Shown: in pieces, positions 28,137 through 36,851 of the stretch
Layout: each line of letters starts with the position of its first letter
How positions within the stretch are numbered: the stretch's first letter is position 1
Origin: Planctomycetota bacterium
GTDB taxonomy: Bacteria; Planctomycetota; B15-G4
DNA: 64,000 nucleotides
Assembly (NCBI GenBank): GCA_029259715.1
Contig: JAJDEP010000003.1
Location: 613,370 to 677,369 of the forward strand
Direction: 5' to 3'
Position numbers and translations under genes: made by a program
Notes under the pieces: model-generated
The model's input: only the letters and a program-made list of their open reading frames with translations
Told to the model about the DNA's origin: nothing
The model's database searches: none

Positions 28137-29128
28137 TCGCTCTCGAAGTCGAGGAAGGCGAGCTCGGGGAAGCGCGCCTTCAACTCGGCCTCGATGCGGT
28201 CGATCTCGAGAGCCAGCTGCCGGGCCAGTTGCTCACCGAAGTCCCGGGCGAACCCGGCCCGCTCGTCCGGCGTCGCCAGGACCGACGAGCGCTGCTCGAC
28301 CCAGCCGATGAGCGGCTCGGCCAGGACGCGCCCGTCCCAGTCGACGTCGGCGGTGAACTTGAACACCTTCGCGCCCACGACCACGCTGCGCACGTTACGG
28401 ACGCGCTCGACGGACGGCTGCTCGCCCAGGAACGCGAGGATCTTGGCCTGCAACGGCGCGGGAATGGACCGACCGATGATGAGCGTGCGGTTCTTGAGGC
28501 CCAGCCAGATGGCGACGCCGCCCATCATGCCGCCGATGATCAACGTCGCGATGGCGTCCGGGAGCGTGCTGCCCGTCGCCGCGGACAGGCCGATGGCCAC
28601 CATGGCCACGATGACGCCGAGACAGGCGACGCCGTCCTCGAGCAGCACCGCCGCGACGGTGGGGTCGGTCGAGCCGCGCAGGTACTGCATGAACGACCGC
28701 TCGCCCCGCACCTGATGCACCGCCTCGATGGCCTTGGCCATGACGAAGCCGTCCACCACCAGAGAGACGGCCAGCACCGCGAACACGTACCAGCGGATGT
28801 CGAGCTCGGGCGGGTGCATGAGCATCTCGACGCCGTGGTACAGGGTCACGCCGCAGCCCAGCACGAAGATGCCCACCGCCGAGAGCAGGGCGAAGAGGTA
28901 GCGCTCGCCGCCGAAGCCGTAAGGGAACAGCGTGTCGGCCGGGCGCTGGCTGCGCTTGATGCCGATGGCGAGCAGGGCCTGGTTGGCGGTGTCGGCGAAG
29001 GAGTGCACCGCCTCGGAGAACATGGCCCCCGAACCCGAGAAGGTGAAGGCGATGAACTTCACCACGGTCAGGAAGGCGTTCCCGATCAGCGCCATCCAGA
29101 CCGCGCTCGTGGATGCGTCGCTCGCCAT
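28133..29128 (-). CDS. Cation diffusion facilitator (CDF) family metal transporter
   Basis: A 331-residue inner-membrane proton/metal antiporter exporting Zn, Co, Mn or similar divalent ions. The first metal-site motif is VHSFADT (His42, Asp46) in helix 2; several further hydrophobic helices follow, then a C-terminal cytoplasmic domain of ~100 residues. The conserved GGERYLFAL and HGVEMLMHP segments place it near the ZitB/YdfM-like branch. I choose ATG at 29128 over a TTG 12 codons upstream, because helix 1 starts directly afterwards. It shares a CTAG stop with the convergent YHS gene, arguing for a compact pair related to metal homeostasis (inference). Confidence 0.85.
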   Translation of the reverse strand: MASDASTSAVWMALIGNAFLTVVKFIAFTFSGSGAMFSEAVHSFADTANQALLAIGIKRSQRPADTLFPYGFGGERYLFALLSAVGIFVLGCGVTLYHGVEMLMHPPELDIRWYVFAVLAVSLVVDGFVMAKAIEAVHQVRGERSFMQYLRGSTDPTVAAVLLEDGVACLGVIVAMVAIGLSAATGSTLPDAIATLIIGGMMGGVAIWLGLKNRTLIIGRSIPAPLQAKILAFLGEQPSVERVRNVRSVVVGAKVFKFTADVDWDGRVLAEPLIGWVEQRSSVLATPDERAGFARDFGEQLARQLALEIDRIEAELKARFPELAFLDFESD

Positions 29129-29319
29129 GGCGGCGATCACACGACAGTCGCGGACGGATCGCAAGGCCCCGTGCCCCCTTGTCCTCGTGCCCGCGCGCCC
29201 TGCCCTCCTTACGCACCCCTGCGGAGAGACAGCCGCCGGTGCGGCGTGATAGCGTCCCCCTTCGTCGCGAGGGCTCCTTCGGAGGGCGCCGGGAGCGACA
29301 ACACCACGCGGAGCAGACC

Positions 29320-29877
29320 ATGTCGCAGCACGTGCGCTTCCGGGGCGGCCGCCCCGCCCTTCCGATGCTGTTCCTCCTCGCGGCGCTCGCCGTCGTGAGC
29401 GGCGGCTGCGGCGCCGCGGGTGACGGAGCCGCCGACGCCGACACTATCGATGCCGACGGGGCCACGGTCACCGTCGACGGCTGGAACCAGTACGGCGCCG
29501 GCACCCCGGGCGGCGATTTCTTCGTCCTTGCCGACGTGCTCGCCGACCCCGCGGCCCACGACGGCAAGACCGTGCGCCTGGAGGCGCAGATCGACGAGGT
29601 CTGCCAGGCGAAGGGCTGCTGGATGACCCTGGACGGCGACGCCGGCCCCTCGGATGTCCGCGTCACCTTCGCCGACTACGCCTTCTTCGTACCGAAGGAC
29701 ATCGCCGGCCGCCCGGTGCGCGTCGAGGGCACCTTCGAGGTGCGCGAGGTCCCCGTCGACGAAGCGCGCCACTACCTCGAGGACGCCGGCAAGCCCGAGG
29801 AAGCCGCCCAGATCACCGAGCCGCAACGCGGCTACCGCATCGTCGCCACCGGCGTCGGGGTGCAGGCCCAGCCCTGA
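29320..29877 (+). CDS. DUF4920 domain lipoprotein
   Basis: A 185-residue exported protein. The N-terminal hydrophobic segment (residues ~14-30) ends in VSGGC, a plausible lipobox. The mature part contains the signature of DUF4920, QIDEVCQAKGCWMTL, with two cysteines spaced C-x4-C that could bind a metal or form a disulfide, and the RVTFADYAFFVPKD and RVEGTFEVREV blocks. The fold is probably an OB-like beta-barrel. Function is not known. ATG at 29320 has an upstream GGAG site. Divergent from the CDF gene. Confidence 0.8.
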   Translation: MSQHVRFRGGRPALPMLFLLAALAVVSGGCGAAGDGAADADTIDADGATVTVDGWNQYGAGTPGGDFFVLADVLADPAAHDGKTVRLEAQIDEVCQAKGCWMTLDGDAGPSDVRVTFADYAFFVPKDIAGRPVRVEGTFEVREVPVDEARHYLEDAGKPEEAAQITEPQRGYRIVATGVGVQAQP

Positions 29878-29902
29878 GAGGTGCAGCCCTAGGAGCCCAG
29901 CC

Positions 29903-32551
29903 CTAGCGCCGCTCGGGAACGGCCACGGCGCCGATGAGCTCGGCCAGTCGCTGCTCCACCCACTGCGCGCGATCGTCGACGAAGGACTGCGGGTCGAGCC
30001 GGCCCTCCAGCCTGACGCTCGAGATCACGAACCAGAATTCGGAGTGCGTGAACAGGTAAACGCCCCCCCGATTCCGCGGCCCCGCATCCACGACAGCGGT
30101 CATGCGATCGTCGAGCTCCGACCACGCCCGCGACTTGCCGTCGTGACGGATCGTGATGCGATAGACCTCGTCGACGAAGAAGGTGTAGCTGCGCTCGCCG
30201 TCCATCATGGAGTAGGACGCGGGCTTGTCGATGACGGTGAGCTGGCCCAGTCCGGCATGCTGGATCCGGTTGCCCAGCCCGTCATCGAACATGCCGATGT
30301 AGACCTTCGCGGGGGCCGATTCGGGCATTTCGCCGCCGTCGGGCGTGCGCCACTCCCCCTCCACGCGCAGCGTGGCCGGTCCGCGCAGGGCCAACCGATG
30401 GCGCAGACAAGTACGTCCCCGCAGTTTGAGCTCACCGACGCCCCATTCGACGATCGGTCGATCGGCCTCGGCAGACAGGGGCGCGGCATCGCGGCGGTCA
30501 CCGGCGAGGTAGTCGTGGTCGCCCGCGAAGTCGTCGAGTTGCTCTGCGTGCTTGAAGTCGTAGCTCAAACGGACCTGCCCCTCGCCCCGATCTTCCCAAG
30601 CGACAGCGAGGGCCAGGTGTTCGAGGGGATCGGCGTCGAACACGAGGCTGAAGGACCGGCTCGCGAGTGCCGTGAGCACCTCCCGGCGTCGCTCGACGAA
30701 TTCCGTGACTCCGTTCCCGCCAAACAGCGCCTCCATCAGGCCGATCACCTCTTGCGATTGTTCGACCGAAGTCGGCAGGCCCAGGGCGGCGACTCTCTCG
30801 ATCAACGCCACCGACGCCCCCCGGCTCACGCGCTCTGCGTAGGCATCCTCTTCCTTCACCAGGTCGAGATCGGATGAGCGCAGGACGCGTTGCTGCTCCT
30901 TGCGCCAACGCTCACGGTTCGTGATCAGCGCGGCGTAGACCATGTCCTGTTCGCGGGCCGGCTCGAATCCTCGCTGCCGAACGAGCTTGATCAACTCCCC
31001 GGGATCGAGGGCTGATGCCGCGAGTTCGATCTCGCTCCCGACATCGTCCGCGACGACGATGGCCGTCTCGTCATGGCTCACGAGGCGGAACGTCTCGAAG
31101 CGCCCCTCATCCTCGAGCCGAAGGGTCTGCTGCGAGTCCTTCCAGTCATCGAGGAACTGGCGACGCAAACTGGCGAGCCCGTCGATGCGCTCCGCCTCGC
31201 GGAGGACTCGCGAATGGGTCTCTGCAGCGCCGTCACTCTCTGCCAGGGCTCGCAATTCACGGCTCGCCCTCTCGAGGCGTCCCTCGGACGCCAGCCAGAG
31301 GGCGTGGTCTTCGCGGGCATCACGCTCATCCTGCTTTGCCGAGAGCGCCGGAAGATCGATGGGGATTCCGGTCCGCGGGTCGTCGTGGAAAGCGCGGGCG
31401 CGTCCGCTCTCCGGAAGTCGCCCTGCCCGAGGCCGGGCTTCTGCATGTCTCGCACGGATGAACGCTTCGAAGCTCTCATCCAGGATCGCGAGTTGATCGC
31501 CAGGGAAGGCACTCGCGAACGCGTCCATGCCTGATCCGACTTGCCCGCCCATGAGGCCGTCGAGGTAGGCCCGGGCCCCCGCCTCAAAGCGCCCTCCCTC
31601 CCCGTTGAGCAGGAACTCCAGGAGCAAGGCGGACATGTCATCGAAGGCCTGCAGGGATCGCCCCTCGAATTCGGCGGCGATGTTGTCCGGCATCCCGTGT
31701 GCCCCCGAGCGCTCACGCGCACGTTCGAGAATGCCCTCGTCGTTGCGCGCCTCGAACAGATCTTCGAGCGACGGCACGTACCACCGGCGTGACTTCTCGT
31801 CGCGCCAGACCTCACCCACACGCAGGAGGGCCGCCTCGTCCAGGACGCCGAGCGCGCCCATCGAGGCCTCCTTGCTGCGCGGCGGATGGCTCGACCAATG
31901 GGAGGCGAGGCCCTTGGCGACCCACGCCGACTCCTGCAGGACTCGCATCACGTTGCCCGGCAGTCTCTGAGCCAGCACGGCGGAGCAGGCCGCGCGGAGA
32001 ACGGCGCGGCGTCGCGTGATCCGCAGCTCGTGGGAATCCGCCTTCGCATCGGCCGCGGTCACCACCGCTCCCAGTTTCGCGTCGTAGGTCGCGCGACGGC
32101 CGATCTGGGTGAAGCGCCCGGTCCCACGAGCGTAGGCGTCGTACTGATACTGGTGGACAAGCACGATGATGGGGATCGGGCCGTCATTGGGATCGGCGAC
32201 TCGGGCCTCAGGCGGCAAGACCTCTGCGCGCAACTGCTCGACGAGCGCTGCCAGCCACGGACCGTTCCAGGTCACGATCTTGCGCACATGGTTCGGCGCC
32301 GGGTTCGCGGCTCTCTGGATGTAGAACGCGAAGGGAGGCACGTCGTCGACCACGTCGAACGGGGCTTCGCCCAGCAGGTGGTGGGCCTCGAGCCGCTCAG
32401 CGAAAGACCCGGCCGCCGGTTGAGGCAAACGTTCCTGCACGGCGGGTGCCGGGAGCGACATCCCGGCCCACACAACGCCCGCAAGGAACAGGTTCCGCAC
32501 CGCAGGCGAGTGGCTTCTTTCGTCGCTCACGCCCACAACGTACGGCAGCAT
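29903..32551 (-). CDS. Large exported protein of unknown function
   Basis: An 882-residue protein that I cannot assign. A hydrophobic N-terminal segment (NLFLAGVVWAGMSLPAPA, residues ~20-37) acts as a signal or anchor. The next ~300 residues include IPIIVLVHQYQYDAYA and an ELRITRRRAVLRAACSAVL helix, reminiscent of planctomycete peptidase-like proteins (DUF1570 style), but I see no HExxH, so catalysis is doubtful. The middle third is rich in charged helices; the last ~200 residues are beta-rich (KLRGRTCLRHRLALRG, GGVYLFTHSEFWFVISSVRLEG) and could be a LamG or jelly-roll-like carbohydrate-binding domain. By eye the codon use is a little less GC-biased than its neighbours. It begins 2 bp after the carbamate kinase stop. 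Confidence 0.7.
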   Translation of the reverse strand: MLPYVVGVSDERSHSPAVRNLFLAGVVWAGMSLPAPAVQERLPQPAAGSFAERLEAHHLLGEAPFDVVDDVPPFAFYIQRAANPAPNHVRKIVTWNGPWLAALVEQLRAEVLPPEARVADPNDGPIPIIVLVHQYQYDAYARGTGRFTQIGRRATYDAKLGAVVTAADAKADSHELRITRRRAVLRAACSAVLAQRLPGNVMRVLQESAWVAKGLASHWSSHPPRSKEASMGALGVLDEAALLRVGEVWRDEKSRRWYVPSLEDLFEARNDEGILERARERSGAHGMPDNIAAEFEGRSLQAFDDMSALLLEFLLNGEGGRFEAGARAYLDGLMGGQVGSGMDAFASAFPGDQLAILDESFEAFIRARHAEARPRAGRLPESGRARAFHDDPRTGIPIDLPALSAKQDERDAREDHALWLASEGRLERASRELRALAESDGAAETHSRVLREAERIDGLASLRRQFLDDWKDSQQTLRLEDEGRFETFRLVSHDETAIVVADDVGSEIELAASALDPGELIKLVRQRGFEPAREQDMVYAALITNRERWRKEQQRVLRSSDLDLVKEEDAYAERVSRGASVALIERVAALGLPTSVEQSQEVIGLMEALFGGNGVTEFVERRREVLTALASRSFSLVFDADPLEHLALAVAWEDRGEGQVRLSYDFKHAEQLDDFAGDHDYLAGDRRDAAPLSAEADRPIVEWGVGELKLRGRTCLRHRLALRGPATLRVEGEWRTPDGGEMPESAPAKVYIGMFDDGLGNRIQHAGLGQLTVIDKPASYSMMDGERSYTFFVDEVYRITIRHDGKSRAWSELDDRMTAVVDAGPRNRGGVYLFTHSEFWFVISSVRLEGRLDPQSFVDDRAQWVEQRLAELIGAVAVPERR

Positions 32552-32552
32552 C

Positions 32553-33497
32553 CTAAGGCAGCACCACCGTGCCCTCGTCCCCCTCCAACGCGGGCCCGAG
32601 GTGGGCGCAGTCGGTGATCAACGCCGGGCGCCCGGTGGCGGCCACGTAATCGCACACGGACTCGATCTTGGGCGCCATGCTGCCGCGCGGGAAGACGCCC
32701 TGGGCGAGCAGCTCCCGGGCCCGGGCCACGGTGATCTCGGCCAGGCGGCGCTGCTGAGGCGTCCCAAAGTCCTCGGACACGTGGGGCACGCCCGTGAGCA
32801 CGACGAAGGTCTCGGCCTCCAACGAGCGGGCGAGCAGGCAGGCGGTGCGGTCCTTGTCGACGACGGCCTCGACGCCGATCAGCCCCGTCCCCGGTTCGGC
32901 GCGGACGGGCACACCGCCTCCGCCGCCGGCGATGACCACGTGCCCCACGCGCGCCGCCGCGGCAATGGCGTCGAGCTCGACCACCCGCACCGGTCGCGGC
33001 GACGGCACCACCCGGCGCCAGCCCTTGCCCTGTTCCTCCACCATGTGCCAGCCGCGCTCGCGTTGGGCGATCTGGGCTTCGTCGGCGTCGTAGTGCGGCC
33101 CGATGGGCTTGGACGGCGAGCGGAAGGCCGGGTCGTCCGCCTCGACCACGACCTGGGTCAGGATCGACGTCACGTCGACGGCGGAACCCTGGGCCAGCAG
33201 GGCGTTGCCGAGCGCCCGCGAGAGCAGGTAGCCGATGGACCCCTGGGTCTCGGCCACCATCACATCCAGGGTCTCTGCGGGAAGTCGCGCCGCCATGCCC
33301 TCCACGCGCAGCAGGATCATGCCCACCTGCGGCCCGTTGCCGTGGACGAGCACCACGCCCGGACAGCGCCCGAGCAGCAGCATCACCGCCCGGGCCAGGT
33401 CGTCGGCCCGGGACTCCTGCTGCTCGGGGTGGAAGGGGTCGGGCAGCAGGGCGTTGCCGCCAAAGGCGAGCACGGCGAGTCCGGAACGGGAGGTCAT
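32553..33497 (-). CDS. arcC: Carbamate kinase
   Basis: A 314-residue amino-acid-kinase-family enzyme that makes ATP from carbamoyl phosphate (or the reverse), usually the last step of arginine deiminase or purine/agmatine catabolism. Visible family motifs: AFGGNAL (residues ~11-17), VHGNGPQVG (~51-59), ETQGSIGYLL (~82-91), and AGGGGVPV in the C-terminal half. Length matches ArcC (~310). ATG at 33497 is chosen since the first beta-strand starts right after it. No arcA, arcB or transporter lies nearby, so the pathway context is missing. Probably co-transcribed with the large unknown gene that follows it. Confidence 0.9.
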   Translation of the reverse strand: MTSRSGLAVLAFGGNALLPDPFHPEQQESRADDLARAVMLLLGRCPGVVLVHGNGPQVGMILLRVEGMAARLPAETLDVMVAETQGSIGYLLSRALGNALLAQGSAVDVTSILTQVVVEADDPAFRSPSKPIGPHYDADEAQIAQRERGWHMVEEQGKGWRRVVPSPRPVRVVELDAIAAAARVGHVVIAGGGGGVPVRAEPGTGLIGVEAVVDKDRTACLLARSLEAETFVVLTGVPHVSEDFGTPQQRRLAEITVARARELLAQGVFPRGSMAPKIESVCDYVAATGRPALITDCAHLGPALEGDEGTVVLP

Positions 33498-33646
33498 CGA
33501 TGCCGTTCTAGGCGCCGGGTGTCCGTCGATCCAGGTCGAACCGTCACCGTCCGGGCATGCAAGCCGCAGGCCACGATTCCCTAGAATGTCGGTGGCCGAA
33601 CGCAAATGCCGGCGGCCCGGCGGACAGCAGCCACGTGGAGGGCGCC

Positions 33647-34186
33647 ATGACCCCATCGACACTCACTGCCCGCGAGCTCGGCGACGCCCTCACCGACGAC
33701 GAGGTGCGCGGCATCACCATGATCCAGCTGGCCCTGGCCGGTGGCGTCGTCATGTTCGGGGCCGTCATCGTGTTCCTGGCGATGACCAGCGATCACGCCC
33801 CGGACGACGCCGGCCCCCTCAACATCATCTGCTTGGTCGCGGGCCTGCTGTTCCTCTCCTGCGCCGGCGTCGGGCAGGTCCTGTTCGGCTTGATGCTCAC
33901 CCCCGATCGCCTGCCCGCGGCCGAGGGCCCGGCCCGGGCGGCCGCCGCCGTGGACAAGCTCAAGGTGGCCATCATCGTGCGCCTGGCCCTGCTGGAGGGC
34001 CCCGCGCTGCTCGGACTGGTGGCCGCGTTGCTGGCCATCAACGCCGGCCGTCTGCCGGCCGAGCCGGTCTATGCCTTGACCGCTCTTCCGGCATTGGCCT
34101 TCGTGGCCTTTGCCGCCGTGACCATGCCCACCCGCGAGCGCCTGCTCAATGTGCTGACCCGGCGCTTCACCGCGTCGATGGGCTGA
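33647..34186 (+). CDS. Four-TM integral membrane protein of unknown function
   Basis: A 179-residue protein with four predicted membrane helices: TMIQLALAGGVVMFGAVIVFL (residues ~25-45), NIICLVAGLLFLSCAGVGQ, VAIIVRLALLEGPALLGLVAAL, and ALTALPALAFVAFAAVTM. The cytoplasmic C-terminus reads PTRERLLNVLTRRF. It belongs to a type of small membrane protein frequent in Planctomycetota and related groups, but I do not recognise a function. GTGGAGGG precedes the ATG at 33647. Divergent from the carbamate kinase gene. Confidence 0.75.
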   Translation: MTPSTLTARELGDALTDDEVRGITMIQLALAGGVVMFGAVIVFLAMTSDHAPDDAGPLNIICLVAGLLFLSCAGVGQVLFGLMLTPDRLPAAEGPARAAAAVDKLKVAIIVRLALLEGPALLGLVAALLAINAGRLPAEPVYALTALPALAFVAFAAVTMPTRERLLNVLTRRFTASMG

Positions 34187-34349
34187 GCCCCGGCCCGCTG
34201 AGCCGGCCCCGACGCAGCCGCTCGTCCCGTGCCGCGGGTATGCCATTGTGATGTGATCGGGAGCCGGCGCCCCCGTCTCCAGCTCAGGCGCGGATTCGTG
34301 GCGGATCCGAGGGGAGGACGACATCACCGAGAGCCTCGACAACGACGGC

Positions 34350-36449
34350 ATGCCGACGACGAAGGACCTCGCGTCGGAGCGGAGCGACACCCTTCCGTCG
34401 GAAGCGTCCCTCGAGCAGGCGCTGCAGCGCTTCGGCCACGACAGCTTCCGCCCGGGCCAACGCGAGGCCATCGAGACCCTGCTCGAGGAGCGACGCTTGC
34501 TGCTGGTGGCCCCCACCGGCGGGGGCAAGAGCCTCAACTACCAGCTGCCGGCCTTGCTGCTGCCGGGCACCACGGTGGTGGTCTCGCCGCTCATCGCGCT
34601 CATGCACGACCAGGTCTCGGCCCTCACCGCCCAGGGCATCGCCGCGACCTACCTGGCCTCGACCCTCGAGCACGACGAGCTGGCCCGACGCACCGAGGCC
34701 CTCGCCGCCGGCGAATTGCAGCTCGTGTACGTGGCCCCGGAGCGCCTGGGACATCGCGGATTCCGCTCGGTCCTGGCGAGCATCGCGTGCCCCCTGGTGG
34801 CCATCGACGAGGCCCACTGCATCAGCGAATGGGGACACGACTTCCGGCCCGACTACCTCGCGCTGGGCCAGTTCGTCGACGACATGCCGGAAGCACGGGT
34901 GCTGGCCTGCACCGCCACGGCCACGCCCATCGTGCGCGACGAGATCCTGACCCGCTTGCACCTGCCGGCGGACACGCCCCAGCGGGTGCACGGTTTCGCG
35001 CGTCCGAACCTCTCCCTCGGCGTGAGCGAGGTGCGGCGCGGCAGCGAGCGCGAGCGGGCCGTCGACGAGGCCCTGGCCCGCACCCTCGTGCGGCCCGAGG
35101 ACGAAGCCGGGGCCGCCATCATCTACGCGCCCACGCGACGGTCCACCGAAGAGGAGGCCATCCGACTGGCCAACGACGGTTGGCGCGCCGACGCCTACCA
35201 CGCGGGCCTCGAAGGCGCCGTGCGCGATGCTGTGCAGACGGCCTTCTCCAACGGCGAGCTGCAGGTCGTGGTGGCCACCAACGCCTTCGGCATGGGCATC
35301 GACCGCGCGGACGTGCGCCTCGTGACCCACCTCGCGCCGCCCGGATCGCTCGAGGCCTACTACCAGGAGGTGGGACGCGCCGGGCGCGACGGCGAGCCCG
35401 CCGAGGGCCTGCTGCTCACCGCGTCCGGCGACCTCGCCCACCGACGTCGGCTGATCGACTCCGACGCCGAGCGCTCGGCGGGGATGCGCGACGACGAAGC
35501 CGCCGGCGAGCTCGTGCGGCACAAATGGAACATGTTTCTCGAGCTGATGCGCTGGGCCGAGGGCGGCAGCTGCCGTCACGACGCGATCCTGCGCTACTTC
35601 GGCGACGAGGAAGAGACCCTCTCGGGCTGCGGTCGCTGCGACAACTGCCGCGCCTGGTCACGCACCACCGACGACCCCGACGAGGTCTCGATCCTCGTGC
35701 GCATGGCCCTCAGCGGGGTCGCCCGCGTGCACGGCCGGTACGGCCTGGGGCTGGCGGCCAAGCTGCTCAAGGGCCTGCCCGACGACCGCCTCGCCCGCAC
35801 CGGGCTCGACGAGACGACCACCTTCGGCGTGCTCAACGACCGCAGCGAGGATTGGATCTCGCGCCTGATCCGACGCTGCGTCAGCGCGGGTTGGGTCGAC
35901 TTCCGCGGCGGCGACCGCCCCGTGGTGGTGCTCACCGCCGAGGGCAACGACGTCATGCTGCAGAAGCGCGAGGCGCGCCTGTTGCTGCCGCCCGAGGCGT
36001 TGCTCACCGAGCGTGGGTCCGGGCGCTCGCGCCGTGATCGCTCCCCGCGCCGCGACGACCGCCATCCGCAACGCCGCAAGCGGAGCAAGCCCCGCGCCGA
36101 GCCCGAGGCGCCGCTCGAATTCGCCGACCGCGAGCTGTTCGAAGCCCTGCGCCGTCACCGCCTGCAGGTCGCGCGCTCCGAGTCGGTGCCCCCCTATGTC
36201 GTCGCCAGCGATCGCACGCTGCGCGAGCTCGCGCGCTGCCGACCCGAGGACTTCGACGGCCTCTGCGCAGTCCACGGCATCGGCCCGGCCAAGGCCGAAC
36301 GCTACGGCGAGGGCCTCCTCGGCGTCATCAATGGCGGCGACGGTGCCCCCGACGACGAGCCTGACGTCGGTGTCGCCGACGGCGACCAGGACGACGAGGC
36401 CTGCGCAGAGGGACAGGCCTTCAACGACGAGGCACCCGCGGCTTCCTAG
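34350..36449 (+). CDS. recQ: ATP-dependent DNA helicase RecQ
   Basis: A 699-residue superfamily 2 helicase that unwinds DNA 3'-5' in recombination and fork repair. Motif I is APTGGGKS (residues ~52-59), motif II is [14 protein letters not shown], motif [11 protein letters not shown], and motif [12 protein letters not shown]. The RQC zinc site is formed by four cysteines in CRHDAIL...CGRCDNC, followed by a winged helix. After an Arg/Lys-rich linker (residues ~550-585) an HRDC domain closes the protein (residues ~590-660), ending in an acidic tail. ATG at 34350 is the first standard start, although the strongest ribosome-site-like sequence (GGGGAGG) lies ~35 bp upstream of it. Confidence 0.9.
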   Translation: MPTTKDLASERSDTLPSEASLEQALQRFGHDSFRPGQREAIETLLEERRLLLVAPTGGGKSLNYQLPALLLPGTTVVVSPLIALMHDQVSALTAQGIAATYLASTLEHDELARRTEALAAGELQLVYVAPERLGHRGFRSVLASIACPLVAIDEAHCISEWGHDFRPDYLALGQFVDDMPEARVLACTATATPIVRDEILTRLHLPADTPQRVHGFARPNLSLGVSEVRRGSERERAVDEALARTLVRPEDEAGAAIIYAPTRRSTEEEAIRLANDGWRADAYHAGLEGAVRDAVQTAFSNGELQVVVATNAFGMGIDRADVRLVTHLAPPGSLEAYYQEVGRAGRDGEPAEGLLLTASGDLAHRRRLIDSDAERSAGMRDDEAAGELVRHKWNMFLELMRWAEGGSCRHDAILRYFGDEEETLSGCGRCDNCRAWSRTTDDPDEVSILVRMALSGVARVHGRYGLGLAAKLLKGLPDDRLARTGLDETTTFGVLNDRSEDWISRLIRRCVSAGWVDFRGGDRPVVVLTAEGNDVMLQKREARLLLPPEALLTERGSGRSRRDRSPRRDDRHPQRRKRSKPRAEPEAPLEFADRELFEALRRHRLQVARSESVPPYVVASDRTLRELARCRPEDFDGLCAVHGIGPAKAERYGEGLLGVINGGDGAPDDEPDVGVADGDQDDEACAEGQAFNDEAPAAS

Positions 36450-36532
36450 ATCGGGAAGTCGATGAAGGCCTTCGATTCGTGGGCCCCGAACAAAAGGACG
36501 ATGAGCATCAGCTGCGGCGCGAGGCGGCGCAC
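36446..36532 (-). CDS. Possible 28-residue hydrophobic small protein
   Basis: A short minus-strand frame starts with GTG at 36532, preceded 4 nt away by a perfect GGGAGG (36537-36542). It encodes a basic start (RRLAP), a hydrophobic core ([10 protein letters not shown]) and a polar tail ending FIDFPI. Nearly all codons end in G or C, as in real genes here. Its TAG overlaps the recQ TAG in a shared CTAG. No homologue is known to me. It could also be the end of a decayed gene, since the same strand upstream has another open stretch ending in TGA just before this GTG. Confidence 0.3.
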   Translation of the reverse strand: MRRLAPQLMLIVLLFGAHESKAFIDFPI

Positions 36533-36851
36533 TCAGCCTCCCTCGCTTCCGTCGCCCTTGGACACGAGATGTCCGACGTTCTGCTCGCGGTGATACGCCG
36601 CGGGCCCCCTTGCACGACCGCCATCAGTCGATCCCAGCGCCGACGCTCTCGAATTCGCTGCCGTCTCTGCCTGCGTTGCTGACTGCGGTTGCCTTGACGG
36701 TTCACTCAACCTGACCTACTTTTCCAGAAGCCAATTCTGGGCACGGCGGTCCCCGGGAGGGGGATTCGGTTCGAGCAGCCAACGCGCTTCATCCGTGAAG
36801 AGTGCGGGAGTCCGTCCATGGGTGACGCCCGCACCTGGTGCCCGATTCATC
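36533..36851. other. Intergenic region with no convincing gene
   Basis: About 320 bp separate the recQ-side reading frames from the S74 protein gene. A minus-strand stretch (about 36533-36710) stays open in two frames but changes apparent codon bias part-way, so it may hold gene remnants. On the plus strand the region is AT-richer around 36690-36740 and carries a promoter candidate listed separately. I see no RNA gene or repeat. Confidence 0.4.
36694..36722 (+). promoter_or_regulatory. Candidate sigma70-type promoter for the S74/IPT operon
   Basis: TTGACG (36694-36699) matches the -35 consensus in five of six positions. Seventeen bases later TACTTT (36717-36722) is a weak -10. It lies ~130 bp before the downstream ATG in the only AT-rich patch of the gap. 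Weak evidence; the -10 is poor. Confidence 0.3.

Noticed and set aside
36421-36480. Perfect palindrome GAAGGCCTTC after recQ as a terminator
   Set aside because: No loop and no T-run follow; it lies within the possible small minus-strand gene.
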